From Sphingobacteriales bacterium (lineage in GTDB: Bacteria; Bacteroidota; Bacteroidia; Chitinophagales; CAIOSU01), in assembly GCA_027483645.1 (NCBI GenBank), contig JAIXUD010000021.1, positions 434,001 through 498,000 on the forward strand: a stretch of 64,000 nucleotides of DNA. Direction: 5' to 3'. The position numbers were made by a program, and so were the translations under genes. How positions within the stretch are numbered: position 1 is the stretch's first letter; the number at the start of each line of letters is the position of its first letter. The notes under the pieces were generated by a model. It was not told the DNA's origin and did no database searches. It saw only the letters and a list, made by a program, of their open reading frames with translations. Shown here in pieces: positions 1 to 8,993 of this stretch.

Positions 1-109
1 TGATGTTATTTCTTGGGTTAGGTCAAGTCCCAGAACATCAAATAGCGAAATTGTAAATATTGCCAACCAGATTTCACAATTGTTTATAGACAATTATGCT
101 ACTCTATAG
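1..109 (+). CDS. C-terminal end of an unidentified protein (partial)
   Basis: Reading from base 2, an open frame of 35 codons runs to a TAG at 107-109; the rest of the gene lies left of the window. The visible tail is rich in Ile, Asn and Ser and carries no motif I recognise. It converges on the cysteine desulfurase gene and the two coding ends overlap by 16 bases. That tight packing suggests it is a real neighbour, perhaps part of the same module, but its function cannot be told. Confidence 0.5.
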   Translation, partial: DVISWVRSSPRTSNSEIVNIANQISQLFIDNYATL

Positions 110-1230
110 GATACCATTTCTGTAATTTTAGAAATACCTACCGCGACTTCAGGAGAGCTGTTACTCTTCCCCACACTAAACCTTAAGCTCGAAAATGCAT
201 CTTCATTACTCAAGCCCATTGCTGTGAGCACATGTGAAGGTTCTATAATTGCAGAAGTACATGCTGAGCCATTAGATATCATAATGTCCTTTAGTCCCAA
301 AATAACCGCATCGGCATCAATACCTCTAAAACAAATGTTACTAGTGTTGTAAAGCCGGAGGTTTTTGTGCCCATTTAAAAAGGCATTATCCAAGGCTAAT
401 AGTTTACTCTCTAATTCATCCCTAAGTTTACCGATGCGCTCTGCATCAGTTATCATTTCTTGGAGTGCTATTTCCGCAGCTTTAGCAAGGCCAACAATAC
501 CCGGTACATTTAGTGTGCCACTCCGATAACCTTTTTCATGTCCGCCACCGTGCAACAAAGGATGTATTTTTACCTTATTTGCTGCTTGGCCTCTCACATA
601 CAAAGCCCCTATACCTTTGGGGCCGTAAAATTTATGGCCAGAAAACGCCATCAAATCTATCCCCAATTCTTCTACATCAACTGCCATTTTTCCGACCGCT
701 TGAGTGGCATCCGTCAAAAATAGCGCACCATTCTCATGAGCGTATTCCGCAATTTCCTTTATGTGTTGTATTACGCCCGTTTCATTGTTGACCAGCATAA
801 CAGAAACCAAGACAGTATCCTCGCGAATAGTGCTTTTAACAGTAGCCAAATCAAGCAGACCATCAGAATGCACCGGTAAATAGGTTACCTCGTATCCCCT
901 TTCTTCAAGGTATTTGCACGTATCTAATACAGCATGGTGTTCGGTTGAAACCGTTACAATGTGCTTTCCACCGCTTCTATATGCATCTGCAACACCTTTT
1001 ATAGCCATATTGATGGCTTCTGTGGCCCCAGAGGTGAAAACTATCTCGTGGCCGGTTGCGCCGATTAGCCTGGCAACTTGTTCCCTAGCCTGCTTAACTT
1101 TCTTGCTTATTTTCACGCCAAAGGCATGACTACTAGATGCATTACCGAACTGATCTGTCAGGAACGGCATCATAGCTTCTAATACACGAGGATCGAGGGG
1201 GGTTGTGGCGTTGTTGTCGAGGTAAATCAT
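94..1230 (-). CDS. Class I cysteine desulfurase (NifS/IscS-like, DndA/SspA candidate)
   Basis: This PLP enzyme of 378 residues removes sulfur from cysteine and carries it as a persulfide. The start MIYLDNNATTP is typical of the family. The PLP-binding lysine is about residue 200 in SGHKFYGPKG, and the sulfur-accepting cysteine is about residue 324 in the mobile loop SNGSACTSA. Length and motifs are complete, so it should be active. No scaffold (IscU) or chaperone gene is adjacent, so it is not the housekeeping isc cluster. It is divergent from a ferritin-like gene and a HerA-like ATPase gene. Cysteine desulfurases are known parts of DNA phosphorothioation systems (DndA, SspA), which makes a DNA-sulfur or tRNA-sulfur role possible; that link is inference, since no DndC/SspD-like gene is visible. 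Confidence 0.93.
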   Translation of the reverse strand: MIYLDNNATTPLDPRVLEAMMPFLTDQFGNASSSHAFGVKISKKVKQAREQVARLIGATGHEIVFTSGATEAINMAIKGVADAYRSGGKHIVTVSTEHHAVLDTCKYLEERGYEVTYLPVHSDGLLDLATVKSTIREDTVLVSVMLVNNETGVIQHIKEIAEYAHENGALFLTDATQAVGKMAVDVEELGIDLMAFSGHKFYGPKGIGALYVRGQAANKVKIHPLLHGGGHEKGYRSGTLNVPGIVGLAKAAEIALQEMITDAERIGKLRDELESKLLALDNAFLNGHKNLRLYNTSNICFRGIDADAVILGLKDIMISNGSACTSAIIEPSHVLTAMGLSNEDAFSSLRFSVGKSNSSPEVAVGISKITEMVSYRVA

Positions 1231-1417
1231 CCGTGTAAAGATATAAGTAAGGCTAACTAAAGCAACAATCCAAATTTGCTACGACCAAATTTTATGAGCT
1301 TTCGAAACTACTTGACATTCTCTTGAGCAGACAATTGATACTAAAAAAGGATTAGACTGAATACCATATTTTTTGTATTCGTCAGATAAATTTCATATTG
1401 TTGTATAAAAAACAACA
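1231..1417. promoter_or_regulatory. Divergent promoter region with a hairpin over the start codon
   Basis: This short AT-rich gap separates the divergent desulfurase and ferritin-like genes and must hold both promoters. At its right end, 1397-1419 form an inverted repeat ATTGTTG / CAACAAT with a nine-base AT loop. The right arm includes the first two bases of the ATG at 1418. No SD sequence precedes that ATG. The stem could be a repressor site or could mask the start in the RNA. Confidence 0.4.
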
Positions 1418-2143
1418 ATGTCGGTTAAGCTTAAATCAGTTAAGTGGGACAGTAATGAGTTAATTGGGAAATTAACAAAACAAGATATTATTCTTAATAA
1501 TTTAGAAGTAGAAGCATGTAGGGAGCTATTGTGGAATGATTTATGCTCAGAATACGACGCAGAGAATTTGTGTCTATACCTAAAAAAATGTGGCGTAATC
1601 TTTTCAAATGATTTTGAAAGGTTCGAGAAAATTTGGCGTCGAGATGAATTTAATCATTATGTTGGGTTTAGGCACATATACTCCATTCTATATGATGAAC
1701 CCATTAATGAGATAGATAAGAAAATCAGTGCTCGGGAGGTTTCATTCGAGCCCATATCTAGTCTGTTGGAAGATGAGTTTAAAATTTGCCTTTTGCTAGC
1801 ATACGATGAAATAGCTACTACTAAATCCTATTCTCAGGATTACTCTCTCTATGAATCTTTTGGCCCACAACAACTGCTTACATGGATCAAGTGGGTTGCC
1901 CGAGATGAAGCATACCATTTTCATAATTGCTTAAATATTATTCGAGAAGTTCATGCGCCTCGACTACCTGAGGTTTCAGCATTAATCGACCAGTTTATCT
2001 CATGGGACCTTAAGGGGGATGGATATAAAGGAACGTTTGTGTTGGACCATGAAGGTGAATATTTTACTGAAGATTTTTTGAAGAAATGCAAAACCCTCAT
2101 AGTCAATAATTTAAATGCAAATGGAAGGAAAATCATCCTATAA
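1418..2143 (+). CDS. Ferritin-like di-iron protein of unknown function
   Basis: The protein has 241 residues and is predicted mainly helical, with no signal peptide or membrane segment. It shows the metal ligands of a ferritin-like four-helix di-iron site: Glu in the first long helix (near residues 30-36), DEFNH at 76-80 (E77, H80), DE at 130-131, and DEAYHFH at 163-169 (E164, H167). Two ExxH motifs with single Glu between and before them is the layout of the ribonucleotide reductase R2 / acyl-ACP desaturase superfamily. That superfamily activates oxygen, but this protein is too divergent for a substrate to be named. The gene overlaps the HerA-like ATPase gene by 29 bases, so the two are surely co-transcribed. 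The pairing with a desulfurase across the divergent promoter is unusual. AT-rich with no SD. Confidence 0.6.
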   Translation: MSVKLKSVKWDSNELIGKLTKQDIILNNLEVEACRELLWNDLCSEYDAENLCLYLKKCGVIFSNDFERFEKIWRRDEFNHYVGFRHIYSILYDEPINEIDKKISAREVSFEPISSLLEDEFKICLLLAYDEIATTKSYSQDYSLYESFGPQQLLTWIKWVARDEAYHFHNCLNIIREVHAPRLPEVSALIDQFISWDLKGDGYKGTFVLDHEGEYFTEDFLKKCKTLIVNNLNANGRKIIL

Positions 2144-3851
2144 ACATGTTTGCCGGTTAAGGTGGACTAAGGAACAAATTAAGGCCGCAGGAAATGGAGA
2201 TAAGTATTTTACATTTTCATTGCACCCACAAGCCTTAAAGGCTCTAAGACCGTCGTATTCTAACTATATAATAATGATAGATGGATTAGACGGTGAAGCT
2301 TATTTGCAACTCAAGGATTACATTAAAGGTAAATCGACCATATTTACGGCAAGTATTATTGGTGGCGATTTTGACTTTCTATTGAATGTTTTTACTGACG
2401 AAACTACCTACTCGGAAATTATAAACAATGTCAATGCGATTCTAAGCAAATCGAATAGTAGGATTAATGAAAGGGTTGAAAGATTGCATATTTCCTATGT
2501 TGTTAGAGAGGAATACATTGCGAGAGGTTTTCAACGCATGGAGAAATTCAGTGTCTCTACAGATGGTATTGAAAAGGATTTCCAAAAAATTGAAGTTGCT
2601 CTTGAAGATTATATGTCTCCAAATGCCACCAGAATATTTGGAAGCCAAGAAAAGATTACAAGGTTTCTTGAATATTGGGAAGATCGAGGAGCAATTGACT
2701 TCTTCTATATTATAGAAGAAAAGAAAATTCCATTAACAGTATATTTATTTTGTTTATACTCAAATAGAGATGGGTTTGAAAAGGTTGTTTTACAATCTAG
2801 GGAAATAAGCAAAAATATTACTGACTTTGCCAAAGTTAGCTGTAAAGATGGTTTTGAACGGTTTTATGAAAACATCAACCATATGATACGGGCGGAGTTT
2901 GAATCAGTAGAAGAATACTATAAGTGGAAAGAAATGCTTTATCAGCATACAATCAATTATGGATTTCACATTAACGTTTTAAGTTTAATAAATGAGCAGA
3001 CCTTATCAGAAATCCCAAAAAAAATTGGAAATTACATAGAGTTCGAAAACAAGATTGTTGAGTATAACGATTTTGCTAATGAAAATGGCCGGAGTATTAT
3101 TATTGGTAACCCTTTGTATGGCAGGATTGAGTTATCCGAACCCAAACTTTTATTAAGTCTAAAATCGTTGCAGCACCACGGAGTGTTAATAGGAAGCCCT
3201 GGATCGGGGAAAACATATACTGCATGTACAATGGTTAAAAAACTACATGATGAAGGAATCTCAGTTCATATAATTGATGGAACAAATGGTATAATTCCAA
3301 CTTTTCAAGATATTTACGGGAGTAAAGTATCCGTGACAGAAATTGATGTCGATCTAGATTCGAGTATGGATAAAATTGATAATAATGGCATCTTCTTTTA
3401 CAATGGGAAACTTAATAGTTTAAAGCGATTACTTCGAAATATATTGCAATCAATTTTGTCGAGAGAACAAAGCGGTGTGGGGAGGGAAACAAGAAACGTT
3501 ATACTAATTGAAGAAGCATTTAGATTTTTAAGTGACAACGATTTAGCTAAAGATTTTTTTGATGCAATTGTCATCGCGGGAAGAAAGGGTTTTAGCATTT
3601 GGTTTTCAACTCAAAAACTCTCTGATTTCCCTTCTAGTAATGGTGTCGGGTTATATACTCTTGCCAAAAATCGCATATTTCAGAAATTAGAAAAGAGCGA
3701 CTATTCAGTTGCAAGTAAATTAATCTGCGGACCAAAATATAGGGAAGAGGATGCCATTTTGGATTTTGAAGACTGGGAGAGGGCTACAGCACTTGTTACT
3801 TTTAGCACAATGAAGTCTCTACCTCCATTAAGAGTAAAAGTGAACTCATAG
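2115..3851 (+). CDS. HerA/VirB4-like P-loop ATPase with AsnC/RAM-like N-terminal region
   Basis: The protein has 578 residues. The C-terminal half is a HerA-FtsK-VirB4 ATPase: Walker A GSPGSGKT at 360-367, Walker B NVILIEEAF around 461-469, and a sensor-like STQ at 498-500. The N-terminal half contains a stretch near 75-130 (GGDFDFLLNVF and the helix after it) that resembles the ligand-binding fold of Lrp/AsnC regulators, and a weaker second copy may lie near 205-295. Such ATPases form hexameric rings that pump or unwind DNA, and many serve as motors in defence systems (HerA-SIR2, HerA-NurA, DndH/DptH). The gene overlaps the ferritin-like gene, so the partner is probably that protein. It ends 9 bases before the convergent polymerase gene. 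The domain reading of the N-terminus is inference. Confidence 0.72.
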   Translation: MQMEGKSSYKHVCRLRWTKEQIKAAGNGDKYFTFSLHPQALKALRPSYSNYIIMIDGLDGEAYLQLKDYIKGKSTIFTASIIGGDFDFLLNVFTDETTYSEIINNVNAILSKSNSRINERVERLHISYVVREEYIARGFQRMEKFSVSTDGIEKDFQKIEVALEDYMSPNATRIFGSQEKITRFLEYWEDRGAIDFFYIIEEKKIPLTVYLFCLYSNRDGFEKVVLQSREISKNITDFAKVSCKDGFERFYENINHMIRAEFESVEEYYKWKEMLYQHTINYGFHINVLSLINEQTLSEIPKKIGNYIEFENKIVEYNDFANENGRSIIIGNPLYGRIELSEPKLLLSLKSLQHHGVLIGSPGSGKTYTACTMVKKLHDEGISVHIIDGTNGIIPTFQDIYGSKVSVTEIDVDLDSSMDKIDNNGIFFYNGKLNSLKRLLRNILQSILSREQSGVGRETRNVILIEEAFRFLSDNDLAKDFFDAIVIAGRKGFSIWFSTQKLSDFPSSNGVGLYTLAKNRIFQKLEKSDYSVASKLICGPKYREEDAILDFEDWERATALVTFSTMKSLPPLRVKVNS

Positions 3852-3859
3852 GTTTATTT

Positions 3860-6781
3860 TTAAAAAGCCCATTCAATTCGCTCCATCTTCACTACCTCAA
3901 CACTAGGCACATCAAAATCCTGCACCACCGTTCCTTTTATGAGGTACACACCACGCCCCAGACTTGGAGAATTTTTAACGGCATGTGGGAAATGCACCGT
4001 ATCAAACAGCTTGCCTTTACTGTCAGTAAAGCAGCCAAAGAACATATTGTCGCCGTTCACCGTGCGCACCAATTTGTCGGCCACAAAATAACCTACGATG
4101 TAAACCACATTGCCGAGATTGGCCATCAGTTCATCTGCATAGATAGTGCCCATATCCTTATGCTTTAGCAGTGAGAAAGGGTTGGTGTGTGGGAAACCCA
4201 AGATCTTCATTTCGTCCAATGCTCGCTCGTTAGCCTTGTATTCCAGTTCCGGCAATTCAGTTGGCTCCGCCTCGCCGGCAAACAGCTCAACCTTCGGCAC
4301 CGTCTTTTTGGTCTTGCCATAGAAGAAATGCGCATCCCAAAGCAGCTCTTTACTTGTGCGCCCTGTGAAACGGAATGCCTGTATCCTGATAAGAATACGC
4401 ACTTGCTCCAGTGAAATCGGTATCCTTTTCAGGAAGTTGTTGAGGCCCGTAAACTCTCCTGCCCTTTCGCGTTCCCTCAGTATTGCCTCGCGTGTGCCAT
4501 GTTCCAAATCCTTGATGAGGCAAAGACCCATATAAATGGTTTTGCCTTCCAGTACCGCGAGGTCATTGCTCATGTTCACGCAAGGCAGTTCCACGTTGGC
4601 TCCCAACATCCGCGCTTCGTGCAGATAAAATTCTGTCGAGTAAAAGCCGCCGAAGTTGTTCAGCACCGCCGTCATGAACTCAATGGGGTGGTGCGCTCTT
4701 AAATAGAGGCTCTGGTAGCTCTCGACTGCGAATGAAGCCGAATGGCCCTTGGCGAAGGAGTACCCCGCAAAGCTCTCTATTTGCCGCCATATCTCAGCCG
4801 CATCTTCCTCGGGGTAACCTTTTGCCTTACAGTTCTCGAAATACTTTTCCTTCACGCGTTGGAACTCCTCGCGTGAACGAAATTTGCCCGACATGCCGCG
4901 CCTCATTACGTCGCTTTCTTCCAGCGTAAGTCCCGCATAGAGGTGCGCCACCTTGATAACGTCCTCCTGGTACACCATTACGCCGAACGTATCAGGCATA
5001 AGCTCTAATAATACTGGATGGGATTCCTTGCGCTTTTCAGGAAAGCGATATCGCTCTATGAACTTGCGCATCATGCCCGAACTTGAAACGCCGGGCCGTA
5101 TGACTGAGCTGGCGGCCACCAGCCCTAAATAGTCCTCGACTTCTAATTTGCGCAAAAGCTGTCGCATGGCCGGGCTTTCCACGTAAAAGCAGCCTATCGT
5201 GTCGCCCGACTTTAGCAACTGCTTGATAACAGGGTCTTCCTTGAAACGTGGTATGTCGTGGATATCAATGTCCAATCCCCTGTTCTCTTTCACCAGCACA
5301 ACGGCATCCTTTATATGGCCAAGGCCGCGCTGGCTGAGAATGTCGAACTTATAAAGCCCTACATCTTCTGCTTCCAGCATGGAGAACTGTGTGGACGGGA
5401 AGCCCACCGGCAGCAGCTCAAGAGCCGTGTAATAGGTCATGGGCAGTTCAGAGATAAGAACTCCGCAGGCATGCACCGAAAGAAGATTGGGCAGACCATG
5501 AATAAGCGGCGCATACATCAAAACCAGCTTGCCGAACGTATCCGCGTCCTTAAGCTGTCGCCGTTCAGTCTGCAAGGTTTCTATATCCCCATCGGGCAGG
5601 CCAAATACTTTGCCCAGTTCTCGGATACACGAGCGTCGCTCAAAGGTGTTATAGCTTCCCACCAATGCCGTGCAGCCCGGATACTTGTCATGCATATACC
5701 GCCGTATATCGTCCCGATCCGTATGCGAGAAGTCAATGTCGAAATCTGGCGGGCTTTTGCGCGAAGGATTGATGAAACGCTCGAAATACAAATCAAGCTC
5801 GATAGGGTCTACATCGGTTATTCCGAGGCAATAGGCGACAATGCTGTTGGCCCCGCTGCCCCGCCCGATATGGAAGTACCCCTTGCTTCTCGCGTATTGA
5901 AGCAGGTCCCAGTTGATGAGGAAATACGCCGTAAAGCCAAGCTCACTTATCATCTCCATTTCCTTGGCAAGGCGGTTGCGTGTTTTATTATCAGGGGCAC
6001 CATAGCGATACAGCAATCCTTGATAAGAAAGCCTTTCCAAAAGGTCGTAATCTTCAGCATCGCTGGAGAGGAAGCGTTTCTTGTTCTTCGCCGTGCCGAA
6101 GGAAAAATCCACCTTGCTTTGTTCGAGAATGCGTTGTGCGTTCACGAGCGCCTGCGGAAACTCCCCATAGATTTCAAGCAGGCGCGTATGGGGATGTGCC
6201 ATATCGTCAAGCCTTCCTTGTGCCTCTGTACCGAGCTTGCTTAGCAATACGTTATCTCCGATAGCCCGCAGCAAGCGGTGGGTGTTAAAGTCTCGCTTGT
6301 CCCGAAATGTCAGTGTAGCCAAGGCAACCGCTTTGGCCGCATGTTCCTTTGCGCCATGCAGCCTGAAGGCGGCAATGTCGCTGGGCCTCAATCCCACATA
6401 CTCGTTGTCGGATAGTTTTCTCTTAATGCCCTTATGCCATGGATAGATAACATAGACGTTGGTAAAGCGGGGCGGTGTATGTGGGATGTCCGTCTTTTCC
6501 ATCTTGTGCTTTGACAGGAACTCGTTGAGTTCCCTAAAGCCCTCGATGTTTCGGGCAATGCCGATAAAGAGTTGCTTTACGCCCTGCCGGAAATCAATTC
6601 CGATAACGGGCGTAACATCGTATTTGAGCGCAAGACGCATAAAGTCGATACAGCCTGAAGTGTTGTTTATGTCCGTCAGTGCCGCCGCCGAAATGCCACA
6701 CGCTTTCAGGTGCGCCAACAAGTCCTCTGGCGACATGACCCCGTAATTGAGGCTGAAATGGCTATGGCAGTTGATGTACAT
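3860..6781 (-). CDS. DNA polymerase III alpha subunit, DnaE2/error-prone type
   Basis: A C-family polymerase of 973 residues, shorter than replicative DnaE (about 1160), as is usual for DnaE2. The N-terminal PHP domain begins MYINCHSHFSLNYG; its second motif reads ALTDINN, where replicative enzymes have a His, so metal binding is probably weakened. The polymerase palm carries PDFDIDF with the catalytic aspartates near residue 345. A helix-hairpin-helix region and an OB-fold follow near the C-terminus. The gene begins three bases after the dinB stop codon, so the two form one operon and probably one translesion machine. It is likely transcribed from the promoter upstream of dinB. In many bacteria DnaE2 works with ImuB; here a DinB-like enzyme takes that place and no imuA is present. 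Confidence 0.88.
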   Translation of the reverse strand: MYINCHSHFSLNYGVMSPEDLLAHLKACGISAAALTDINNTSGCIDFMRLALKYDVTPVIGIDFRQGVKQLFIGIARNIEGFRELNEFLSKHKMEKTDIPHTPPRFTNVYVIYPWHKGIKRKLSDNEYVGLRPSDIAAFRLHGAKEHAAKAVALATLTFRDKRDFNTHRLLRAIGDNVLLSKLGTEAQGRLDDMAHPHTRLLEIYGEFPQALVNAQRILEQSKVDFSFGTAKNKKRFLSSDAEDYDLLERLSYQGLLYRYGAPDNKTRNRLAKEMEMISELGFTAYFLINWDLLQYARSKGYFHIGRGSGANSIVAYCLGITDVDPIELDLYFERFINPSRKSPPDFDIDFSHTDRDDIRRYMHDKYPGCTALVGSYNTFERRSCIRELGKVFGLPDGDIETLQTERRQLKDADTFGKLVLMYAPLIHGLPNLLSVHACGVLISELPMTYYTALELLPVGFPSTQFSMLEAEDVGLYKFDILSQRGLGHIKDAVVLVKENRGLDIDIHDIPRFKEDPVIKQLLKSGDTIGCFYVESPAMRQLLRKLEVEDYLGLVAASSVIRPGVSSSGMMRKFIERYRFPEKRKESHPVLLELMPDTFGVMVYQEDVIKVAHLYAGLTLEESDVMRRGMSGKFRSREEFQRVKEKYFENCKAKGYPEEDAAEIWRQIESFAGYSFAKGHSASFAVESYQSLYLRAHHPIEFMTAVLNNFGGFYSTEFYLHEARMLGANVELPCVNMSNDLAVLEGKTIYMGLCLIKDLEHGTREAILRERERAGEFTGLNNFLKRIPISLEQVRILIRIQAFRFTGRTSKELLWDAHFFYGKTKKTVPKVELFAGEAEPTELPELEYKANERALDEMKILGFPHTNPFSLLKHKDMGTIYADELMANLGNVVYIVGYFVADKLVRTVNGDNMFFGCFTDSKGKLFDTVHFPHAVKNSPSLGRGVYLIKGTVVQDFDVPSVEVVKMERIEWAF

Positions 6782-6784
6782 ATC

Positions 6785-8014
6785 CTAGATGTGTCGATGT
6801 GCGGGCGGCGTAGGACGCTCGCCCGTCCAGGGGTTGCCTACACCAAATTCCAAATCCATGATCGAGGCACGGGTTACGATGGAACTGTCATGGTATTTCT
6901 TTCTGAGGTAATCGAGTTCCTGATAGAGCTGAATACGCTCAACCGCATCCCCCAGCAAATCAATCTGGTGCCCGCCACAGACAAGGTTGCTGATTTTAAC
7001 GCCTATCAGCCGCACGAGCTTACGCCGTGCGAACAGCTTGTCAAACAGCCGCAGCGCCACCGGTATCAGATGGTGGTCGCACGACGTATACGGGATGCGC
7101 TGCTGCATGGAGTTTACCTCCATGTCCGAATACTTCATCTTGACGCTGATACAGGCCGTAACCTTGTTGCCAAGTCGCAATTGATAGGCCAGGCCTTCGG
7201 TCATGGCCGTGATGAAATTACGAAGCTTCACCATATCAATCGTATCCAGGTCAAACGTGCGTTCGAGCGACAGGCTCTCTTGCTCGAAATACTCCTTCAC
7301 AGGACTGTTATCAATTCCCTTGGCCCTTAGCCAAAGCGTTTCGCCGTTCTTACCCAGCACTTTTTCCATCGCCTGCTTTGGCATTTGCTGGACGGTCCTG
7401 ATGGTATGTATTCCGAGTTCCGATAGTATCTGCGTTGTTTCCTTGCCGACCATAGGCAGTCTTTGTACCGGCAACGGGGCCAAGAAATCCTTTTCCCGAC
7501 CTTGCTCAATCAGCATCTTTCCATTGGGCTTGCTCTCGCCAGTGGCTACTTTGGAAACCGTCTTGTTCTCCGATATTCCCATGGATAGTGGCAAACCCGT
7601 TTCCCTACGGATCTTGTCACGCAATTCGGAAGAGAACTGTGCGACACCGAAGAGCTTGTCCATGCCGGTCATGTCGATATAAAATTCATCGACCGAAGCC
7701 TTTTCAAGCTTCGGAACGCTCTCCTTCAAAATTTCCGTAATGGTTTTGGAATACTTGAAGTATTTGCCACTATCCCCACGAATGACAATCCCTTGCGGAC
7801 ATAGCCGCCTCGCAATCTTCATGGCCATCCCCGAATGGATGCCAAATAACCGAGCTTCATAGCTGCATGCGGCTACAACGCCACGGTCGCTCGTGCCGCC
7901 GACCATGACGGGCTTGCCATTGAGCAAGCTATTCTCTAGCCGCTCTACCGATACGAAAAACGTATCAAGATCGAGATGTACAATGCTCCTATTGCTCGTT
8001 CCAAAAATTGCCAT
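6785..8014 (-). CDS. dinB: Y-family DNA polymerase IV (DinB-like)
   Basis: A translesion polymerase of 409 residues. The catalytic carboxylates are intact: LDLDTFF near residue 18 and SVDEFYID near residue 105, with the steric-gate and finger region GVVAACSYEAR between them. Thumb and little-finger domains follow. The C-terminus ends in PTPPAHRHI and I see no clear beta-clamp pentapeptide there. It is the first gene of a two-gene operon with the DnaE2-like polymerase, three bases apart. An inverted repeat GCTAAT/ATTAGC lies at 8031-8045, 17 to 31 bases before the start, and is a candidate SOS operator. Intact catalytic residues argue for a true polymerase rather than an ImuB-type inactive partner. 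Confidence 0.92.
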   Translation of the reverse strand: MAIFGTSNRSIVHLDLDTFFVSVERLENSLLNGKPVMVGGTSDRGVVAACSYEARLFGIHSGMAMKIARRLCPQGIVIRGDSGKYFKYSKTITEILKESVPKLEKASVDEFYIDMTGMDKLFGVAQFSSELRDKIRRETGLPLSMGISENKTVSKVATGESKPNGKMLIEQGREKDFLAPLPVQRLPMVGKETTQILSELGIHTIRTVQQMPKQAMEKVLGKNGETLWLRAKGIDNSPVKEYFEQESLSLERTFDLDTIDMVKLRNFITAMTEGLAYQLRLGNKVTACISVKMKYSDMEVNSMQQRIPYTSCDHHLIPVALRLFDKLFARRKLVRLIGVKISNLVCGGHQIDLLGDAVERIQLYQELDYLRKKYHDSSIVTRASIMDLEFGVGNPWTGERPTPPAHRHI

Positions 8015-8030
8015 AAACTAAAATTATTAG

Positions 8031-8045
8031 GCTAATATAATTAGC
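8031..8045. promoter_or_regulatory. Candidate damage-response operator upstream of dinB
   Basis: The sequence GCTAATATAATTAGC is a perfect 6-base inverted repeat around a 3-base centre, just before the dinB start and within the divergent gap shared with the SRAP gene. Position and symmetry fit a repressor site. No lexA gene is visible in the window, so the regulator would be the host's or unknown. Confidence 0.35.
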
Positions 8046-8180
8046 AAATGTGGTACCAAAAAAGGGGTAGCCTCAAATATATTGGCGACACATGCATACG
8101 GACAACCATAAGGTGAAAGCAAATCTATATGGTGAACCAATTGCGGGGCAAAATGGTATCTTCATAAAAACGATAAATAA

Positions 8181-8993
8181 ATGTGTTACGACGCGCGACA
8201 ACATGCATTGCGACTGGCAAAGATTGAAGCTCATTTTGGAGGGATTAGTTACGACCGGTCTGCATGGCGGCCTGAACATTCCATTTCCGCATTCAGCAAC
8301 GGAAAGGTAGCTGTACTTACTCCAGAAAAATCGCATGAGGTGCAGTGGCTCTATTGGGGTTTCGTGCCGTCCTGGGCAAAGAATGCCAAGGATGGCGAGC
8401 AGTTGCGGATAAAGACCCCCAACTGCCGTGCCGATACCTTGTTGGATAAAATCCGCAACAAGCAGCATTCCATGTTTAAACCGCTCGTAAATAATCCATG
8501 TGTAATTTTGCTGGATGGTTTCTTTGAATGGCACACGCTTTCCGACGGCAAGACCAAAATCCCTTACTACATTTCCATGAAGGACTGTATGGCATTTGCC
8601 GTTGCCGGTTTCACCAGCACATGGCATGACTTTGCCGAGCCGGAGCGCAGCTATACGGGTGTGACCCTATGCACGACCTCTGCCAATGATCTTTTAGGAT
8701 GGATACACAACAAGCCGCGCGGCTCGGAAGACTTCCGAATGCCGGCCATGCTTTTGCCGGAGGAAATTTCATCGTGGATGGATGTTTCGATACCTGCTAC
8801 AGATCGCTTGCAACTAGCCAAGCCGTATCCGGCATCAGAGATGGAGGCATACACCATTGTCAATTTCAAGAAGAAGGAGAACCGCTATATGGACGGCGAG
8901 GAAATGATGCAACCGTTCGATCACAACATCCCCGGCATTCCACTTCGCATTGACGGTGCGGAGCTTTCAGGGCTTCTCTCGGCCAACGCTTAG
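8181..8993 (+). CDS. SOS response-associated peptidase (SRAP, YedK/HMCES family)
   Basis: The protein has 270 residues and starts Met-Cys (MCYDARQ). In this family the second-position cysteine becomes N-terminal and forms a thiazolidine crosslink with abasic sites in single-stranded DNA. The conserved block DGFFEWH (near residue 113) with the catalytic Glu, and the C-terminal PAMLLPEE block with a preceding conserved region, are present. It protects abasic sites during replication of single-stranded DNA. It is divergent from the dinB-dnaE2 operon, which makes a coherent DNA-damage cluster that would also help a conjugating element survive as single strands. No SD precedes the ATG. Its last 27 bases overlap the 3' end of the convergent gene at 8967. 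Confidence 0.9.
   Translation: MCYDARQHALRLAKIEAHFGGISYDRSAWRPEHSISAFSNGKVAVLTPEKSHEVQWLYWGFVPSWAKNAKDGEQLRIKTPNCRADTLLDKIRNKQHSMFKPLVNNPCVILLDGFFEWHTLSDGKTKIPYYISMKDCMAFAVAGFTSTWHDFAEPERSYTGVTLCTTSANDLLGWIHNKPRGSEDFRMPAMLLPEEISSWMDVSIPATDRLQLAKPYPASEMEAYTIVNFKKKENRYMDGEEMMQPFDHNIPGIPLRIDGAELSGLLSANA

Noticed and set aside
94-1230. Assignment as housekeeping iscS
   Set aside because: No iscU, iscA, hscAB or suf genes are adjacent, and the context is mobile DNA, so the general cysteine-desulfurase call is safer.
5258-6244. Long plus-strand frame (328 codons) inside the DnaE2 gene
   Set aside because: It is antisense to a well-conserved polymerase and its translation has no domain pattern.
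8073-8627. Minus-strand frame of 184 codons over the SRAP gene
   Set aside because: It is antisense to the conserved SRAP core.
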